In this document: positions 46,674 through 58,404 of the stretch, in pieces
Position numbering within the stretch: position 1 is the first letter of the stretch
How the letters are laid out: every line of letters starts with the position of its first letter
NCBI RefSeq assembly: GCF_030272615.1
Contig: NC_081405.1
Span: 25,686,272-25,750,271 of the forward strand
Origin: Cryptomeria japonica
Lineage: Eukaryota > Streptophyta > Pinopsida > Cupressales > Cupressaceae
Length of the DNA: 64,000 bases
Direction of reading: 5' to 3'
Notes under the pieces: generated by a model
What the model saw: only the letters and a program-made list of their open reading frames with translations
The model's database searches: none
Told to the model about the DNA's origin: nothing
Program-made: the position numbers and the translations under genes

Positions 46674-47157
46674 AAATTGGTTCAAGCATGACTGTTGGAT
46701 TACATAGCAATCTCAGCACATCAATCAGGAAAAACTTGATCGCTCCTTGATCACCACTTCATAGAACTTAGTAACTCATCACGCACTTTGCATTAGATGC
46801 AATACATTTTCTCATTCCCGAAACAAAAACTGTTACAACAACTCACCAAAATCTCTTGGAATCATCTCCATACAATAATCATACATGTCATAATCATTAC
46901 CACTCATCATTAGATCATAAACCAATATAACCAATTCACCAAACTTAATCGGTTAGGTTTTATCACAAATAACAGGTAGGGTTTATCAGTTTACAACAAT
47001 AGATAAGGTTTATATCGGTTACCGGTTCACTCCACAAATTCTTCCTACCAGTTACAGAAACAATATTACAACACTATCAACAATATCATTACTCGTTTAA
47101 TTGACATCAATGACAAAATAACATATCATTAATGCAATCTTCATGTAAATGCTAACA
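46674..47157 (-). repeat. 3' LTR of element C, proximal piece
   Basis: On the minus strand it starts TGTTAGCATTTACATG directly after the purine tract. It is the continuation of 18,407-19,286 across the insertion of D. Confidence 0.8.
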
Positions 47158-47175
47158 ATCTCCCCCTTTGGCATT
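47158..47175 (-). promoter_or_regulatory. Polypurine tract of element C
   Basis: The minus strand reads AATGCCAAAGGGGGAGAT before TGTTAGC. The same context occurs in element B at 15,403-15,420. Confidence 0.8.
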
Positions 47176-47817
47176 GATGGCAATACAAATATCAATACCA
47201 TTGATTGCTGCGTGATTATGAATTGGAATCCTGATTTACATTACCAAGTATTCACCATGCTCTCCATGTCTTCAGCTTGTTGTTGGTTCTCCTTCCCATA
47301 ATCACATAATTCATCTCCCCCTTTGATAGCAATGCCAAATTGAAAGTAAAATATGTAATGTCAACTTTCACTATGCATCATCAACAATCTGCAACTTGAT
47401 GCTTCCCCTGTGGAATAAATCCACTTCTACACCAATCCTTTTGTAAAATTCTGCAAGTAGCTATGGGACTGATGTAATCTACATCATACTTAATTGACTT
47501 CATGAAGAGGGACAACCCCTAACTGACTTCTAAGATACTCAAAATTAGTCTTAGGCAAAGGTTTAGTAAAAATATCTGCAAGTTGTTCCTTAGTAGAAAC
47601 ATGCTCTAAGATCACATCTTTACTCTATACTTTTTCCCTTAAGAAATGATACTTCAATTCAATATTCTTGGTTCATGCATGCAAAATAGGTTCTTGAAAA
47701 TATTTATGGCACTTGTATTATCACATTAAATCTTTATAGGTTTTGAAATCTTCATCTTAAAACTTTCAAAATGTGCCTCATCCTTATAGCTTGTGTACAA
47801 TTCATGTAAGTTGCAAC
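47176..47817 (-). pseudogene. RNase H end and 3' region of element C
   Basis: From 47,817 to about 47,480 decayed codons continue the copia RNase H. The remainder to 47,176 is non-coding and contains a second copy of the CCCCCTTTGATAG-type pyrimidine tract near 47,320. Confidence 0.5.
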
Positions 47818-48603
47818 TTACTTAGCTTCAACAATAGATTGTGAAGTACAACTGTACTTCTTACTACATGAAACAAGTATTCCTCCAAGAAAAAATGCTT
47901 CACTAGTTGTGCTTTTCCAATCATCAACATTTCCTGCCCAATCTGCATCTGTGTACACCTTTAAGTAAAAATTTCCTCCATATGGATACCATAACCCATA
48001 ATCAACAATACCTTTCAAATATCTAAAAATTCTTTTAGTTGCTATCAGATGTGTTTCCTTAGGATTCTTCTGGAATCTAGCAACTATGCCAACTACATGA
48101 GCTATGTACGGTCTGCTGTGAACAACATAGTGCAATTTTCCAATCATTGACCTATATTCCTTCTCATCAACATATTTGGACTTATCTTCCTTAGATAACT
48201 TACAACCTATAACCATAGGTGTCCCAACTAGTTTACAGTCACTCATGCCAAATTTCTTCAAGACCTCTTTCACATACTTAGACTGTGTGACAAAAATACC
48301 ATTCTTGATTTGCTGTATTTGCAAGCCTATGAATTTTTTTATTTCTCCCACTAAAGACATTTCAAACTCATTTTTCATTTCATCTCCAAAACTGTTGCTC
48401 ACATCATCATTAACTCCAAATATGATATCATCAACAAATACTTCATTGACTAGTATTTTATCTCCTTTAGATTTGAGATAAATGTTACTATCATCACTAG
48501 TTCTCAGAAAGCCTATCTTCATCAGATGTGTATGAAGCCTTCCATACCATGCTCTTGGTGCCTTCTTTAATTGATATAAAGTTTTATGCAATTTGCATAC
48601 CAA
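47818..48603 (-). pseudogene. Reverse transcriptase palm and RNase H of element C
   Basis: The 261-codon frame shows KTLYQLKKAPRAWYGRL, the catalytic box FVDDIIFG (YVDD in most copia elements), FGMSDCKLVGTPM, EYRSMIGKLHYV, and RNase H motifs YTDADWAGNVDDWKST and QSIVEAK. It is typical copia reverse transcriptase followed by RNase H. The last residues run into the decayed RNase H end. Confidence 0.9.
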
Positions 48604-49325
48604 TTATCAGTCAGAGCATAACCATCTGGTAGCTCAATGTATACTTCTTCTTCAAGTATCCCATTAAAAAATGCAAACTTAATATCCATCTGGTATACCT
48701 TGAATTTCTTGTGTGCTGCAAATGCAAGTAAAGTTCTGACACCTTCCAGTCTTTCTACTGGTTCAAAAGTCTCACCATAGTCTTCTGCTTCCTCTTGTGC
48801 ATATCCTTTGCAAACCAACCTAGCTTTGTTGCGAACTACAACACCATCTTCATTCAACTTGTTCCTGAAAACCCACTTAGTACCTATCACATTTTTATTT
48901 ATTGGTCGGGGTACTAGGGTCCATGTGTTGTTCTTCTCAATTTGATCTAATTCCTCCTCCATAGCTTTAACCCAATGATCATCACCAAATGCTTCCTTAG
49001 CATTTGTTGTTTCAATAGTGGAGATCATGCAATAATTCTCTCTGATTCTTCTTCTGGTTAGTACTCTAGCATCCTTATCCCCAATAATCTGTTCAGGATT
49101 GTGATTCAATCTCACATATCTTGGAATAACATGATCATTATCTTCAGGTTCAACTTCTTCATTACCATCTTCTTCTGAATTTAGCTGTTCCAGTTGAACT
49201 AGTACATCAATATTTGCTTTGGTGGTTTCATATTTCATAGTTTCTAGTTCCAAAGACAAAATGCAAGGATCTTCATCCTTTTTCTTTGAACTAGTTTCCT
49301 CTAAGACTTTAGGATTTTCATCCAC
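48567..49325 (-). pseudogene. Reverse transcriptase N-terminal part of element C
   Basis: Starts in the acidic integrase-RT linker, then NHWVKAMEEELDQIEKNNTW-like sequence with WTLVPRPINKNVIGTKWVF, RNKARLVCKGYAQEE, ETFEPVERLEGVRTLLAFA and VYQMDIKFAFFNG. It overlaps the next frame by a frameshift near 48,600. Confidence 0.85.
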
Positions 49326-50372
49326 TCGAACATCAGCACTCTCAATAATTCTTTATGTCTGGTTGTTAAAACACTTGTAGGCCTTACTCTTGGTGGAATA
49401 GCCAAGAAATATACCTTAATCACTTTTAGCCTCAAATTTGCTAATATAATGACCTCTCTTAATAAAAAATTTGCTTCCAAATATTCTAAAATAACTAACA
49501 TCAGGTGATCTACCATACCAATATTCATAAGGAGTCTTGTCCTTACCTTTCTTTACCAGAATCTAGTTCATAGTGTTGACAACTGTGCTGACAGCTTCTC
49601 TCCAGAAAGTTTTCGCTACACCTTCTTGTATCAACATCATCCTAGCAGCTTCAACAATTGACCGATTGTTTCTCTCTACGATACCATTCTGTTGTGGTTT
49701 CCTTGGTGCAGAAAGCTATCGTTTGATACCATTTTCTTCACAGTACCTAATGAATTCCTCATAAGTAAATTCACCACCTTGATCTGTCCTCATACACTTT
49801 ATCTTCTTACCGCTCTCTTTCTCAGCGAAGAGCTTGAATGCCTTGACATTACCAAAAGCTTTAGTCTTATCCTTCAAGAATGTGACCCGCATCATCCTTG
49901 AGCAATCATCAATGAAGATAATAAAATATGTGTCACCTTGAATACTTTTTGTTCTTATTGGTCCACAAAGATCCGTATGAACCAAATCTAATCAATGTTC
50001 CGTTGAAAAAGATTTTCTCTTGAAAGTTGAGGATGTCATCTTTCCCAACTGACATTCTTTGCACAAAGCATTAACCAATTTGTCCAACTGAGGCAAACCT
50101 CTCATTGTCTTGGACTTACTCACTTTAACAATGCTATCAAAGTTTATATGACAAAATTTCCTATGTCAATGCCAACTATCATCTGTCTTTGCAATTAAAT
50201 AGTTGCTGACTTTAGGATTAAGGTGAAACAAGTTACCTTTAGTTTTCTTCCCGATTGCAATTAGTTCACCTTTGTTTTCATAGATTTTTCACATACCATT
50301 TTTAAATTCCAATGAGTATCCTCTGTCATTAAGTTGTGCCACACTCAAAAGATTACGCTTTGAACCTTCAAC
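49326..50372 (-). pseudogene. Integrase of element C
   Basis: The open part 49,985-49,716 contains HTDLCGPI and MRTDQGGEFTYEEF (the two catalytic Asp). Broken codons at about 49,700-49,620 give PQQNGIVERNN with the catalytic Glu, and 49,590-49,400 give the C-terminal part (YEYWYGRSPDV). Codons 50,372-50,000 cover the zinc-binding region with stops. Confidence 0.85.
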
Positions 50373-51637
50373 CTAGTAGACATCATTTGCACTACTCTTT
50401 CCATTAAGAGAAATAGTTCCCTTACCTTTAACCATGCAAGGTGAGTGATTACCAAATCTTACAACTTCGCCATCAAATTTTTTCAGAGAAAGAAATTTGC
50501 TCCGATGACTGGTCATGTGATGTGAAAAACTACTATCAATGATCCAATTATTAGAGTTATTCATTCTAGATACTAATGCCTTTTGGTCTGATATCTCTTC
50601 TTTAATGGCTACAAACACAATATCTTCATTAGCACCACCATCAGATTCCTCATCAGTGATACCACTATCAACATCAATAAGACAACCTCTTTTGCCTTTA
50701 CCCTTGTACTTCTTGAATTTCTCTCGTTTGTGCTCATTATCACCATTAGGATAGTTAGCAACAATGTGTCCAATCTTGTTGCATGCAAAACATTTCAAAG
50801 GTAATTTGCCTCTATATTTACCTATAACTCTAGGCAACCGCTTGGCCAACAAAGCTTCAAGCTCAACTAAACTGTCTTCATCATCAGTTTCTCTATTGGA
50901 TCTAGATTCATAACTGTGACTGGAATCTCTAATTTTCCTCATAGATGGGTTAGAAACATAATCTCTAAATGCAAACTCATATTTCTATACACTACCATGA
51001 TGACCATTTAATTCAAAATTAGTAAGCTTTCCAATGATGGAGTCAAGAGTTGCCATAGTTTTGTCAATGGACTTCAACTCTTGAATAGCTACAACTCAGA
51101 TAGCATAGATGGGTAGCAGGGTTCTTAGTACCTTACTGATCATTGTGGAATCTTCCACTTTACCTCGTGCACTCTTTATTTCACTGACTATCACTTTTAT
51201 CCTTTGACCATACTACTGGATATTCTCACCTTGAGCCATCTGCATGTCATCAAACTTTCCTCTTAGACTCTCTTCTTTAGCAATTTTAACATGTTCATCA
51301 CCGCTATAAATCTCTTCAAGTTTTTTCTATACCTAATATGCAGTCTTGAGACCGTGAACATCTACATACTCTGCATCAGATAAAGAACTGATAATAGCCT
51401 CCAATGCTTGATGATTTTCTTATTGATCTTTCTTCTTATCATCAGTCAACATCCCAGTAGGTGCAACATACTTAGTATCGACATGTTCCCAATACTGGCT
51501 TCCAAAACTCTTGATATAAATTTTCATTTTGTCACTCCATATCCTATAGTTTTCTCTATTAAACTTATAAATTTCCTTCTTCATCATGATCTGCAGATTT
51601 TTACCTCAACCTGTTAGGCTTAGAACTTAGAGGACCT
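50373..51637 (-). pseudogene. Gag and protease of element C
   Basis: The frame 50,942-50,373 has the knuckle CFACNKIGHIVANY, in which the last Cys is Tyr, a Lys-rich tail, and a protease whose active site reads WIIDSSFSHHMT (usual form DSG). Both changes would abolish function. Upstream, 51,600-50,943 shows decayed gag codons on the same strand. Confidence 0.8.
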
Positions 51638-51653
51638 GAATTCTTTGATACCA
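51638..51653 (-). promoter_or_regulatory. Primer binding site of element C
   Basis: On the minus strand TGGTATCAAAGAATTC follows the LTR end. It is the copia tRNA-iMet site with one change in the first eleven bases. Confidence 0.7.
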
Positions 51654-51655
51654 AT

Positions 51656-52213
51656 TGATGGTATGATGAAATAATAAGTATCCGGTCAACTACTGAGAGG
51701 GGGGGGGGTGAATCAGTAGATAGAAAAATTGATACAAACTTCACCAATCTCAAAAATTAATCTCTTAAAGTAAACTTAGAATAATACCTCTGTCAAGATA
51801 AAAACTCATAAGATAAACTAGTTGACTGTTACAACAAATTAACAGTAAACAACTTCTTCATATCTCAATACTTCCGGTTATCATGACTTATCAAAAATAG
51901 TTAAGTAGTTAAGTAAATCAAACATGAAAACATAACCACAAAAACATTCACTGCTTGACACAAATATTTTTGATGTGGAAACCAAAATAGGTAAAAACTA
52001 CAATGAGATGAGACTCACAAGATAACTATCTAAACTCTTCTAAAGTTTGCCCTGTTAGGAGCCTAGCCTGTTAAATATTTACAAAAAGTCCTTCTAAGAA
52101 CTGATCCTATTAGGAATCACCCAGTTAAGGGATTGACTACAAATGTCTTGGTAGAAGAAATACCCTGTAAGGAGTAACCTTGGTAGAGGATTTGAAAATC
52201 TAATTTAATGGAC
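51656..52213 (-). repeat. 5' LTR of element C, truncated
   Basis: It matches 18,407-18,970 with about 8% differences by hand count and then stops matching at about 52,213. The missing ~800 bp correspond to the U3 side of the LTR. Confidence 0.8.
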
Positions 52214-53177
52214 AACTCCTTTTGGGACACGAGAAAAAATGCAAACCGAATCATCCAAAGTAGCAATATGCAGATATTACTTGAAAATAGGCCTGGATGA
52301 CCCTTGAACTCAACAACTGTAGGATTTGGAATAAAAATAGGTACAAATGATGATCTCGCTTCCATGATGAAAGATAACTACTTGTGAATAGTTGCCGGTG
52401 AAAAACCCTAAAGAACTCTTCCGATCGCTGGTGAAATCGCTCAAGATGATATTGATCGCACTGAATCACCTTAAACTTTATCTAAATCACTCTGAATGAA
52501 AAGTGATCAGAAACAAAGTGAATTCAACCTTTTAACCTCCAAGAAACCCTAATCCACCATTGATATGAATGACTTTTAGTGGAAGATACCGAATCTCGAT
52601 CAAACATCTCCATACCAGATAAGCATCTCCAATGTCTAGAACATCTTCCAGAACCTCTTCCCGGGGCATAAGTAGTATAATAATGAATTTTTATTACCCC
52701 TAAGGCATCTACCTTAGTTACCGGATGAGCTTCTTGTCAGTGTAGGAGCAACCTCCTCTGTCGGTTCAGTAACTAGAGAATTTCCATCTGTTGATTGTTC
52801 TTCTGACTTCCTGACCCATCTCTGGGTATGATCTTAGCAGATTTCATTAACCTTATCTTTCCCTTTCTCATTTGACCCATCATTACCAACCACTGGATTT
52901 ATGCTTCTACAGAACTTAGCAATATGTCCAACCTCATTGCATTCATAACATGCAACATTGTTCTTTTGAATTGCTTTGCTAAAACTGGTATAATTGCTTA
53001 GCCTGCATTGATTAGCCATATGTCCAAATTTTCCACATGCATAACATTTAACATTCATTCTACAATATTTTGTCTTATGACCATACTTATTGCATTTAGA
53101 ACATTGGTCATGAGCAGAATCTGGGTTCTGATTTGCTCAATTTCTACATTGCCTAGCCATGTGACCAAATTTATTAC
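52214..53177 (-). pseudogene. Gag fragment with multiple zinc knuckles
   Basis: On the minus strand from 53,177 leftward the codons give a partial knuckle (NKFGHMARQC), then CSKCNKYGHKTKYC, CYACGKFGHMANQC and CYECNEVGHIAKFC, i.e. three complete and one cut CCHC box in about 240 bp. The last two lie in the open frame 53,058-52,834. Arrays of CCHC boxes are also found in cellular nucleic-acid-binding proteins, but the surroundings favour a retroelement gag. The first box is cut by the LTR-like segment at 53,178. Confidence 0.7.
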
Positions 53178-54055
53178 TGTTGGGTGCATATTTTGTCACT
53201 AGCATACCAATGATGAAATATATGATTCACACACAACTATGTTGAGAAATTAATCTCTCCTCTCATCAAGGGGAGGCTCCCTTTGAAATTTCTTCTCTAA
53301 TTAACAAGAAACTAAAATTTGTGGGTTAGTCTTGGGCATATAACTCTATTTTTTCAGAGTCTATGTATTCTCCCTCCACTTTGTTACAATTTATCTATCA
53401 CTTTTGATAATTAAAGAAATGAATGAATTAATCCAACAAACTTTACCAAAATTTACAATCAAGAAGCACAAAGTCTTTCTTGAATGTAACAATAACTTAA
53501 AACTAATTATCACAAATGGTAAGAAATCCAAGTTGCAACTCAAAGTCTTCAAGTGTACTTCCCCAATCCTTAAAACTATAAGTAACAATAGCAATACAAA
53601 GCCTACCACTAATCACTTAACATTAGAAAATTTCCCAAAATATGCAAGGAGCACAAAGTCTACTTCCACAATTCAAGAGCTCTCTTACCCACATAACAAT
53701 ATCTCCAATATCAAGGAATTAAAGAACATATATAAGTAATGAACATAGGAACATTAAATCATTTAAACAATTTTGACACAACACAAAGTTTGAGATCAAA
53801 TAGGATTGCTTTCTTTATTTGCTTGATTGAATCTTCACAACAAAAGCTCAAAGTCTTAGTTGAGGTAAAAATTTCAGTAGAGTTTTGTTTAGCATAATCA
53901 AAGATAAATATTTACAAATGAGGGTCCTCCTTATATAGGAAAAGAATGGAGAAGAATGTGGGCACAATTGAGTAATTCAACTGCACAGCCCCACTTGACT
54001 ACAACTACAACAAAAACAAAATATGCAGCTGCGAGAAAACTTGCAGCATCTAACA
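53178..54055. repeat. LTR-like segment
   Basis: It starts TGTTGGGTGC and ends GCATCTAACA, is AT-rich, and cuts into a zinc-knuckle frame. The flanks ATTAC and ATGCA do not form a target duplication, and no purine tract or primer site adjoins it, so it is only a candidate. The open frame 53,404-53,739 has no recognisable content. Confidence 0.35.
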
Positions 54056-57000
54056 ATGCAACTACATGAAAAGAAAATATTGAAAAGGGGACACTTTATT
54101 CATCTTTCTCCTCATTAGATTTTGGAAATTATTCAAAATTGGTCAGGATGGACTCCATCTTATCTTTGTCCAACATTGGGGTAGAATCTGTGATAATACA
54201 AACACGAGAAATTGCATCCTCAACCTTCACATATTTCTTTTTTCCATCTTTCAACGTGGATGCAAGGACCTCAAAACTGACTTGAATCTCTAGCAATTTA
54301 TGAAATGCATTTAGAGAGACATCCTATTCCATGTAGTGATCCATTAGGGAAATAATTTCTTGTGTGATGGCATTGCTAGTAACAAGATTTTGATTGTCAT
54401 CATATAGATATCAAGGAATGTCAGCAATCCTAGCCGAAATGAGATCAATCTCATCATCACCTTCCTTCCTTTCTCGATCTAGCTCTACAATAATTAATCT
54501 TATTATCTCTTTCTTGTGAGACAACAATGATAAGATTTAGATATACTTCTCTCTTGTTGGAACTACTTTATTTTCCACAAGGATGTCTATCTTGAAATAT
54601 TCCATTTTGTTTCTGAGAGTTTCACTTCTCTCAATATCTTCAATTTCTTGAGACAAGGAAATCTTAATACGTTGCATTTGACTTTGAATTAATTCAAAAT
54701 CAGTCAACAAATTAATTGTTGAACTTAGAAGATGAGATCCTTCTGATTTCAATCGTGCAATCCACTCATCTAATACTCAACCCTTGACTCACTCCTATTC
54801 AACCTTCTTGAGATCCTCAGTATCTATTGAGGAACCAATAGGCTTGATTTCTTGGTAGGATTGTGTAACCTTGAGAAGAACACTAGTTAATTGCTCACAT
54901 TTTTGTTTTAACTCATTCTTCTCATCTTTTTCCTCATCAAATCTCTGCAACAAAGAGTCAAAAGTAGTTTGAGAATCCAGCTTAACGCTCTCATGCGTTT
55001 CCACTCCAAGCTCTATAGTTTGCATGGTATAGTCCTCAGGTTTTATATTATCTTTACTCTTATCTGATGATGACACCATGACCTTAACATATTTCCTCTT
55101 AGTAGCTGGATCTACTAATACCTAAGAAACGGTCTTCGGTTTTTTAGTACCTTTGGGCTTTGGGGGAACCAACTACTCAAAATAAAACTCATCGAGTGAA
55201 ATCATTTGTTTCTTTCTCTTGGGTGGTACTACCTCTATCCAAGGTGGTAATTCTAGATTGGCGGGTGGAGTAGTAGCTTCTTGCTGAGTATCAATTGGTA
55301 TTTCATGAGCAAACTGACTTGAACTTGCAGTGGTTGTGGATGTTGTTATTGGTATCAAAGATGAAGTATCCAGTGAGATGATAGTTGATGTAGTAACAAT
55401 AGCTTCTACAGACACCCCTTCAATTATAGCCATAGATGGGAGAGTGGAAGGTGCAGTGGAAATAATCTCAGTACTTACCAAAGGTGGAAATTCTATTATG
55501 AACATTGTAGAAGATAAATTCATCATCTACTATTCTGCAAATGCTTGCTTCATATTTTCAGAAAAATCCAACATTGAGGATTCAATAGTTGTTGAAGGAA
55601 TATCATCCAAACTGGAAAAAATGGATAGTGTGAAATATTGTTGAGCAACTTCTAACTATTTGATGTCCATATCTAACTCCTCATCATCAAATTCCTCATC
55701 CTCTTGATCTGAGTCAGATTCGATAGAATGGATAACCACTCCTGAATGGGTTGGTGCTTGTGAGGTGGTAGGGATATTAATATCGCCATGATGTGTTGGC
55801 TCTTCAACCCATGCTTCCTCTTGATGAGGAATTTCACCTTCTTCTGACTCCTTTTCTTTTTTAGTCTCCTTAGCAAACTGCTGCTTTGACTCTTTTGTGG
55901 TTGTCTCCTATGTTGCTGAAGATGACTCACATTTTTTAGACCCCTTAATCATGAATTTGATTTTGGGTCCTTTTCCCTTAGATTGTGTTGCGGGGGTTGA
56001 GGATGGTGCTTGCTGATCTTCTTTTCTCTTGGTTCTTGTTTTAGTCATAGTTGTCTTACCAACTGTACCATCATTATTGTCATCATCTCTGGAACTAGCA
56101 GGAAGTTGTTTCATTGTAAGATTCTTCTTCAACAACCATGCATTGGTATTTTCCAAAATGAGGGAAATTCTTTGAGTAATAGACTTACTCTCCTTCTTTG
56201 ACCATTGCACTGGTGGGAGTGGAGAATAAGCAATCTTCTTTTCATAATAGACTGGATCTACTATGTCATCGGTATCCTCCATGGTCATTGGGATTTTCGC
56301 TAGATCCAGATTTTAAATCTACTCTAGGGTAAGATGACTGAAATCCATTCTTCTTATGTCTTCTTCATCTTGGCAATCCACCCATACATCTTCAAACCTT
56401 AAAAAATGGGTGTAGTTTCTTTTGAGCTTATTCTTCATGCCATGAAAATCAAAATTATTTGGTGCTTTGAACCTCCTCATAGTATTCCATTGCATCTCTT
56501 CTTCCATGTTCTTGGCCTTGGGATTAGTCAAAACTGAATACCAACCAATAGATTCTGAGAACTTCATTCCAGTCTTATGGGCTTGTGATTGCTTTTCATG
56601 CACATAAATCAGCTACAGACATAACTCCATGAGTATAATCTTGTCAAATGGATACCTTGGCAAAATGAAAGGTTGTCCTGAGAAACATCCTATCTAGATG
56701 TAAGTGAATGTTGGGAACTTAAAAAAAACACATCCAAAATGAGAAACCCTATTATATGCCACCTATGACAACCTCTTCTTCTACAAGTCTTTGTCAAACA
56801 TGCACTTCCATACGACAAAGAAACCGTCATTGACTCTTCTGAAATGGTTCCCTTAATTATTGATCATGAGTTGATCATAATAATTCCAGATAGGTACTAA
56901 CCTCCTGTCACCTTTTGTAGATAAACCTGGATATTGCCTCATGGAAGCAATTGCATATACCAGGTATGAGGTCATATAGAATTTTAATGTTATCTTAACC

Positions 57001-57861
57001 TCCTTCAATTGTGCATAGAGTGCATCACTGATTTGCTCTCCCCAATCAATCTTGGCAGCTCCTTTCCTGATTATATTCATCTAATAACACATCCAGTTTT
57101 GGAAGTAATGAGAATCTTTCAAACTTTCACTCGTGTTAACATGGTGACCATATCATTATATTCTTCATTGAAGTAACTTCTATAAAAATATTTAGGCCAT
57201 CTTGAAGTGGTAGAATTTCTAACAGCAGAGAGGTAAATTGTATTAATTACTTTCTTGCATTTTACCTCATTTTTTCTCATAATATTTCTGAGCACTTTCT
57301 TGAGAAATGTCGACCACTTCCTCAACTGGAGAACCCTTGAATACACTGTTAAAGAAAACACTGTCCAATGTCATAACCACTTTTTGATTAGCATCCTTAA
57401 CCTATCTTGTATTTGGATCGAAATGATCTGCCACTGCAAGTACAAAGTCTCGATCATGAGCTGCGATGGGGAAGGAAGCATATTTGTGCAACTCTGATCT
57501 GTTCAAGTTTGTTAAGCATGAAGGAGCTTTCTCAACTTGATCAATAAACTCTTGCATATTGACATGACCAATATATGTGTCCTTGATCTCCTTGGTGTTG
57601 GAATCTATTGATCCTTTCGGGTACATATTCAAGTATTTATCATACTTGTACTTCATCTTCTTTGTTGATGACTTGCCTGGTGAGGATTCCAATTGACTTG
57701 AAGAAGGCTCTGATTTTTCATGAGGGGGTCTTGACATTTGCAAATTACTACATTCAACACCAAGGATTATCTTCTTCGATAGTCATCATCATCAGAAAAC
57801 CAAATTTTATCAATTGAATCAAAAATTTAGAGTCAGAACGGGCTTGGGAACGAAATTGGCA
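54056..57861 (-). pseudogene. Large unrecognised minus-strand coding block
   Basis: Open stretches at 57,743-57,402, 57,361-57,119, 57,080-56,853, 56,603-56,319, 56,288-55,908, 55,526-55,173, 55,079-54,795 and 54,752-54,537 follow in order and look like one decayed gene of about 1,050 codons starting MQMSRPPHEKSEPSS. The N-terminal half has ordered sequence (HVNMQEFIDQVEKAPSCL; FYMTSYLVYAIASMRQYPGL). The middle is Lys/Ser/Thr/Pro-rich, and the C-terminal part is coiled-coil-like (RFDEEKDEKNELKQKCEQL). No retroelement enzyme is seen. The layout parallels the block at 15.4-18.4 kb. I do not recognise the family. Confidence 0.5.
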
Positions 57862-57866
57862 AAAAC

Positions 57867-58307
57867 TGTCAGGGTTTCAAGTAGATCCAAAGCAAATATG
57901 AACTAATAATTATATGCAGATTTAAATACAAAAGATAAAAAAATAAAACAGGACACAGATAACACAGAGATTTAACGTGGTTCACCCAGAATGGGTTACG
58001 TCCACCATATACAGCCGTCCAATCTTTCTTATTATCCAGGAAAAATAGTACATCAACCTTACAATGCCTTAAGCATTCCAGCCGCTTATAACATGCATTT
58101 TTAGGGCAAAAACAAAGTCGGTTTTTATCAACAAAAAAATACCCAAATTTTTTTTTCTTGGGGGCTCCCGCCCTCAAAGCCCCGCTTTCCTCGGGGGTTG
58201 CCGCCCCTGAACCCCTGCCCGGGGCCCAGCCCAGCCCAGCCTCGGACCCCGATAAGGATACATGCTGAGTGTACAGTACTTTGTTGATCAGTCACCACAT
58301 TTCAACA
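57867..58307 (-). repeat. 3' LTR of element F
   Basis: 441 bp, TGTCAGGGTTTC...CATTTCAACA on the plus strand. It contains a GC-rich block at about 58,160-58,250 and lacks about 21 bases between two GTCGG repeats that the 5' LTR keeps. Confidence 0.95.
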
Positions 58308-58320
58308 ATCTCCCACTTGG
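58308..58320 (-). promoter_or_regulatory. Polypurine tract of element F
   Basis: The minus strand reads CCAAGTGGGAGAT directly before the LTR start TGTTGAAATG. Confidence 0.75.
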
Positions 58321-58404
58321 AGACTGATACTACACGACACCACTGTACATGCAACATCTGCTGGATAAAACACTAGGACTCGACTGGTATAAATTCCACA
58401 ATTA

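Larger units (their letters stand above)
18407..52213 (-). mobile_element. Sirevirus-like Ty1/copia element C, carrying nested elements D and E
   Basis: Gag with a zinc knuckle, protease, integrase, reverse transcriptase and RNase H follow in copia order on the minus strand between 51.6 and 47.5 kb. The primer site at 51,638-51,653 and purine tract at 47,158-47,175 delimit the internal part. The 3' LTR is in two pieces (18,407-19,286 and 46,674-47,157), split by element D. The 5' LTR matches only the first ~560 bp of the left piece and breaks off at about 52,213, so roughly 800 bp including its U3 end are missing. The purine-tract context matches element B and suggests the Sirevirus group. 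Confidence 0.85.

Noticed and set aside
53404-53739. 111-codon plus-strand open frame
   Set aside because: It lies inside an AT-rich LTR-like segment, with no domain and biased Asn/Lys/Thr content.
53178-54055. Calling this a proven solo LTR
   Set aside because: TG...CA-like ends exist, but the flanking 5-mers ATTAC and ATGCA do not match and no purine tract or primer site adjoins it. Kept only as a low-confidence feature.
58160-58255. GC-rich block as an organelle insertion
   Set aside because: It occurs at the same place in both LTRs of F and is part of the LTR family, not a separate insertion.
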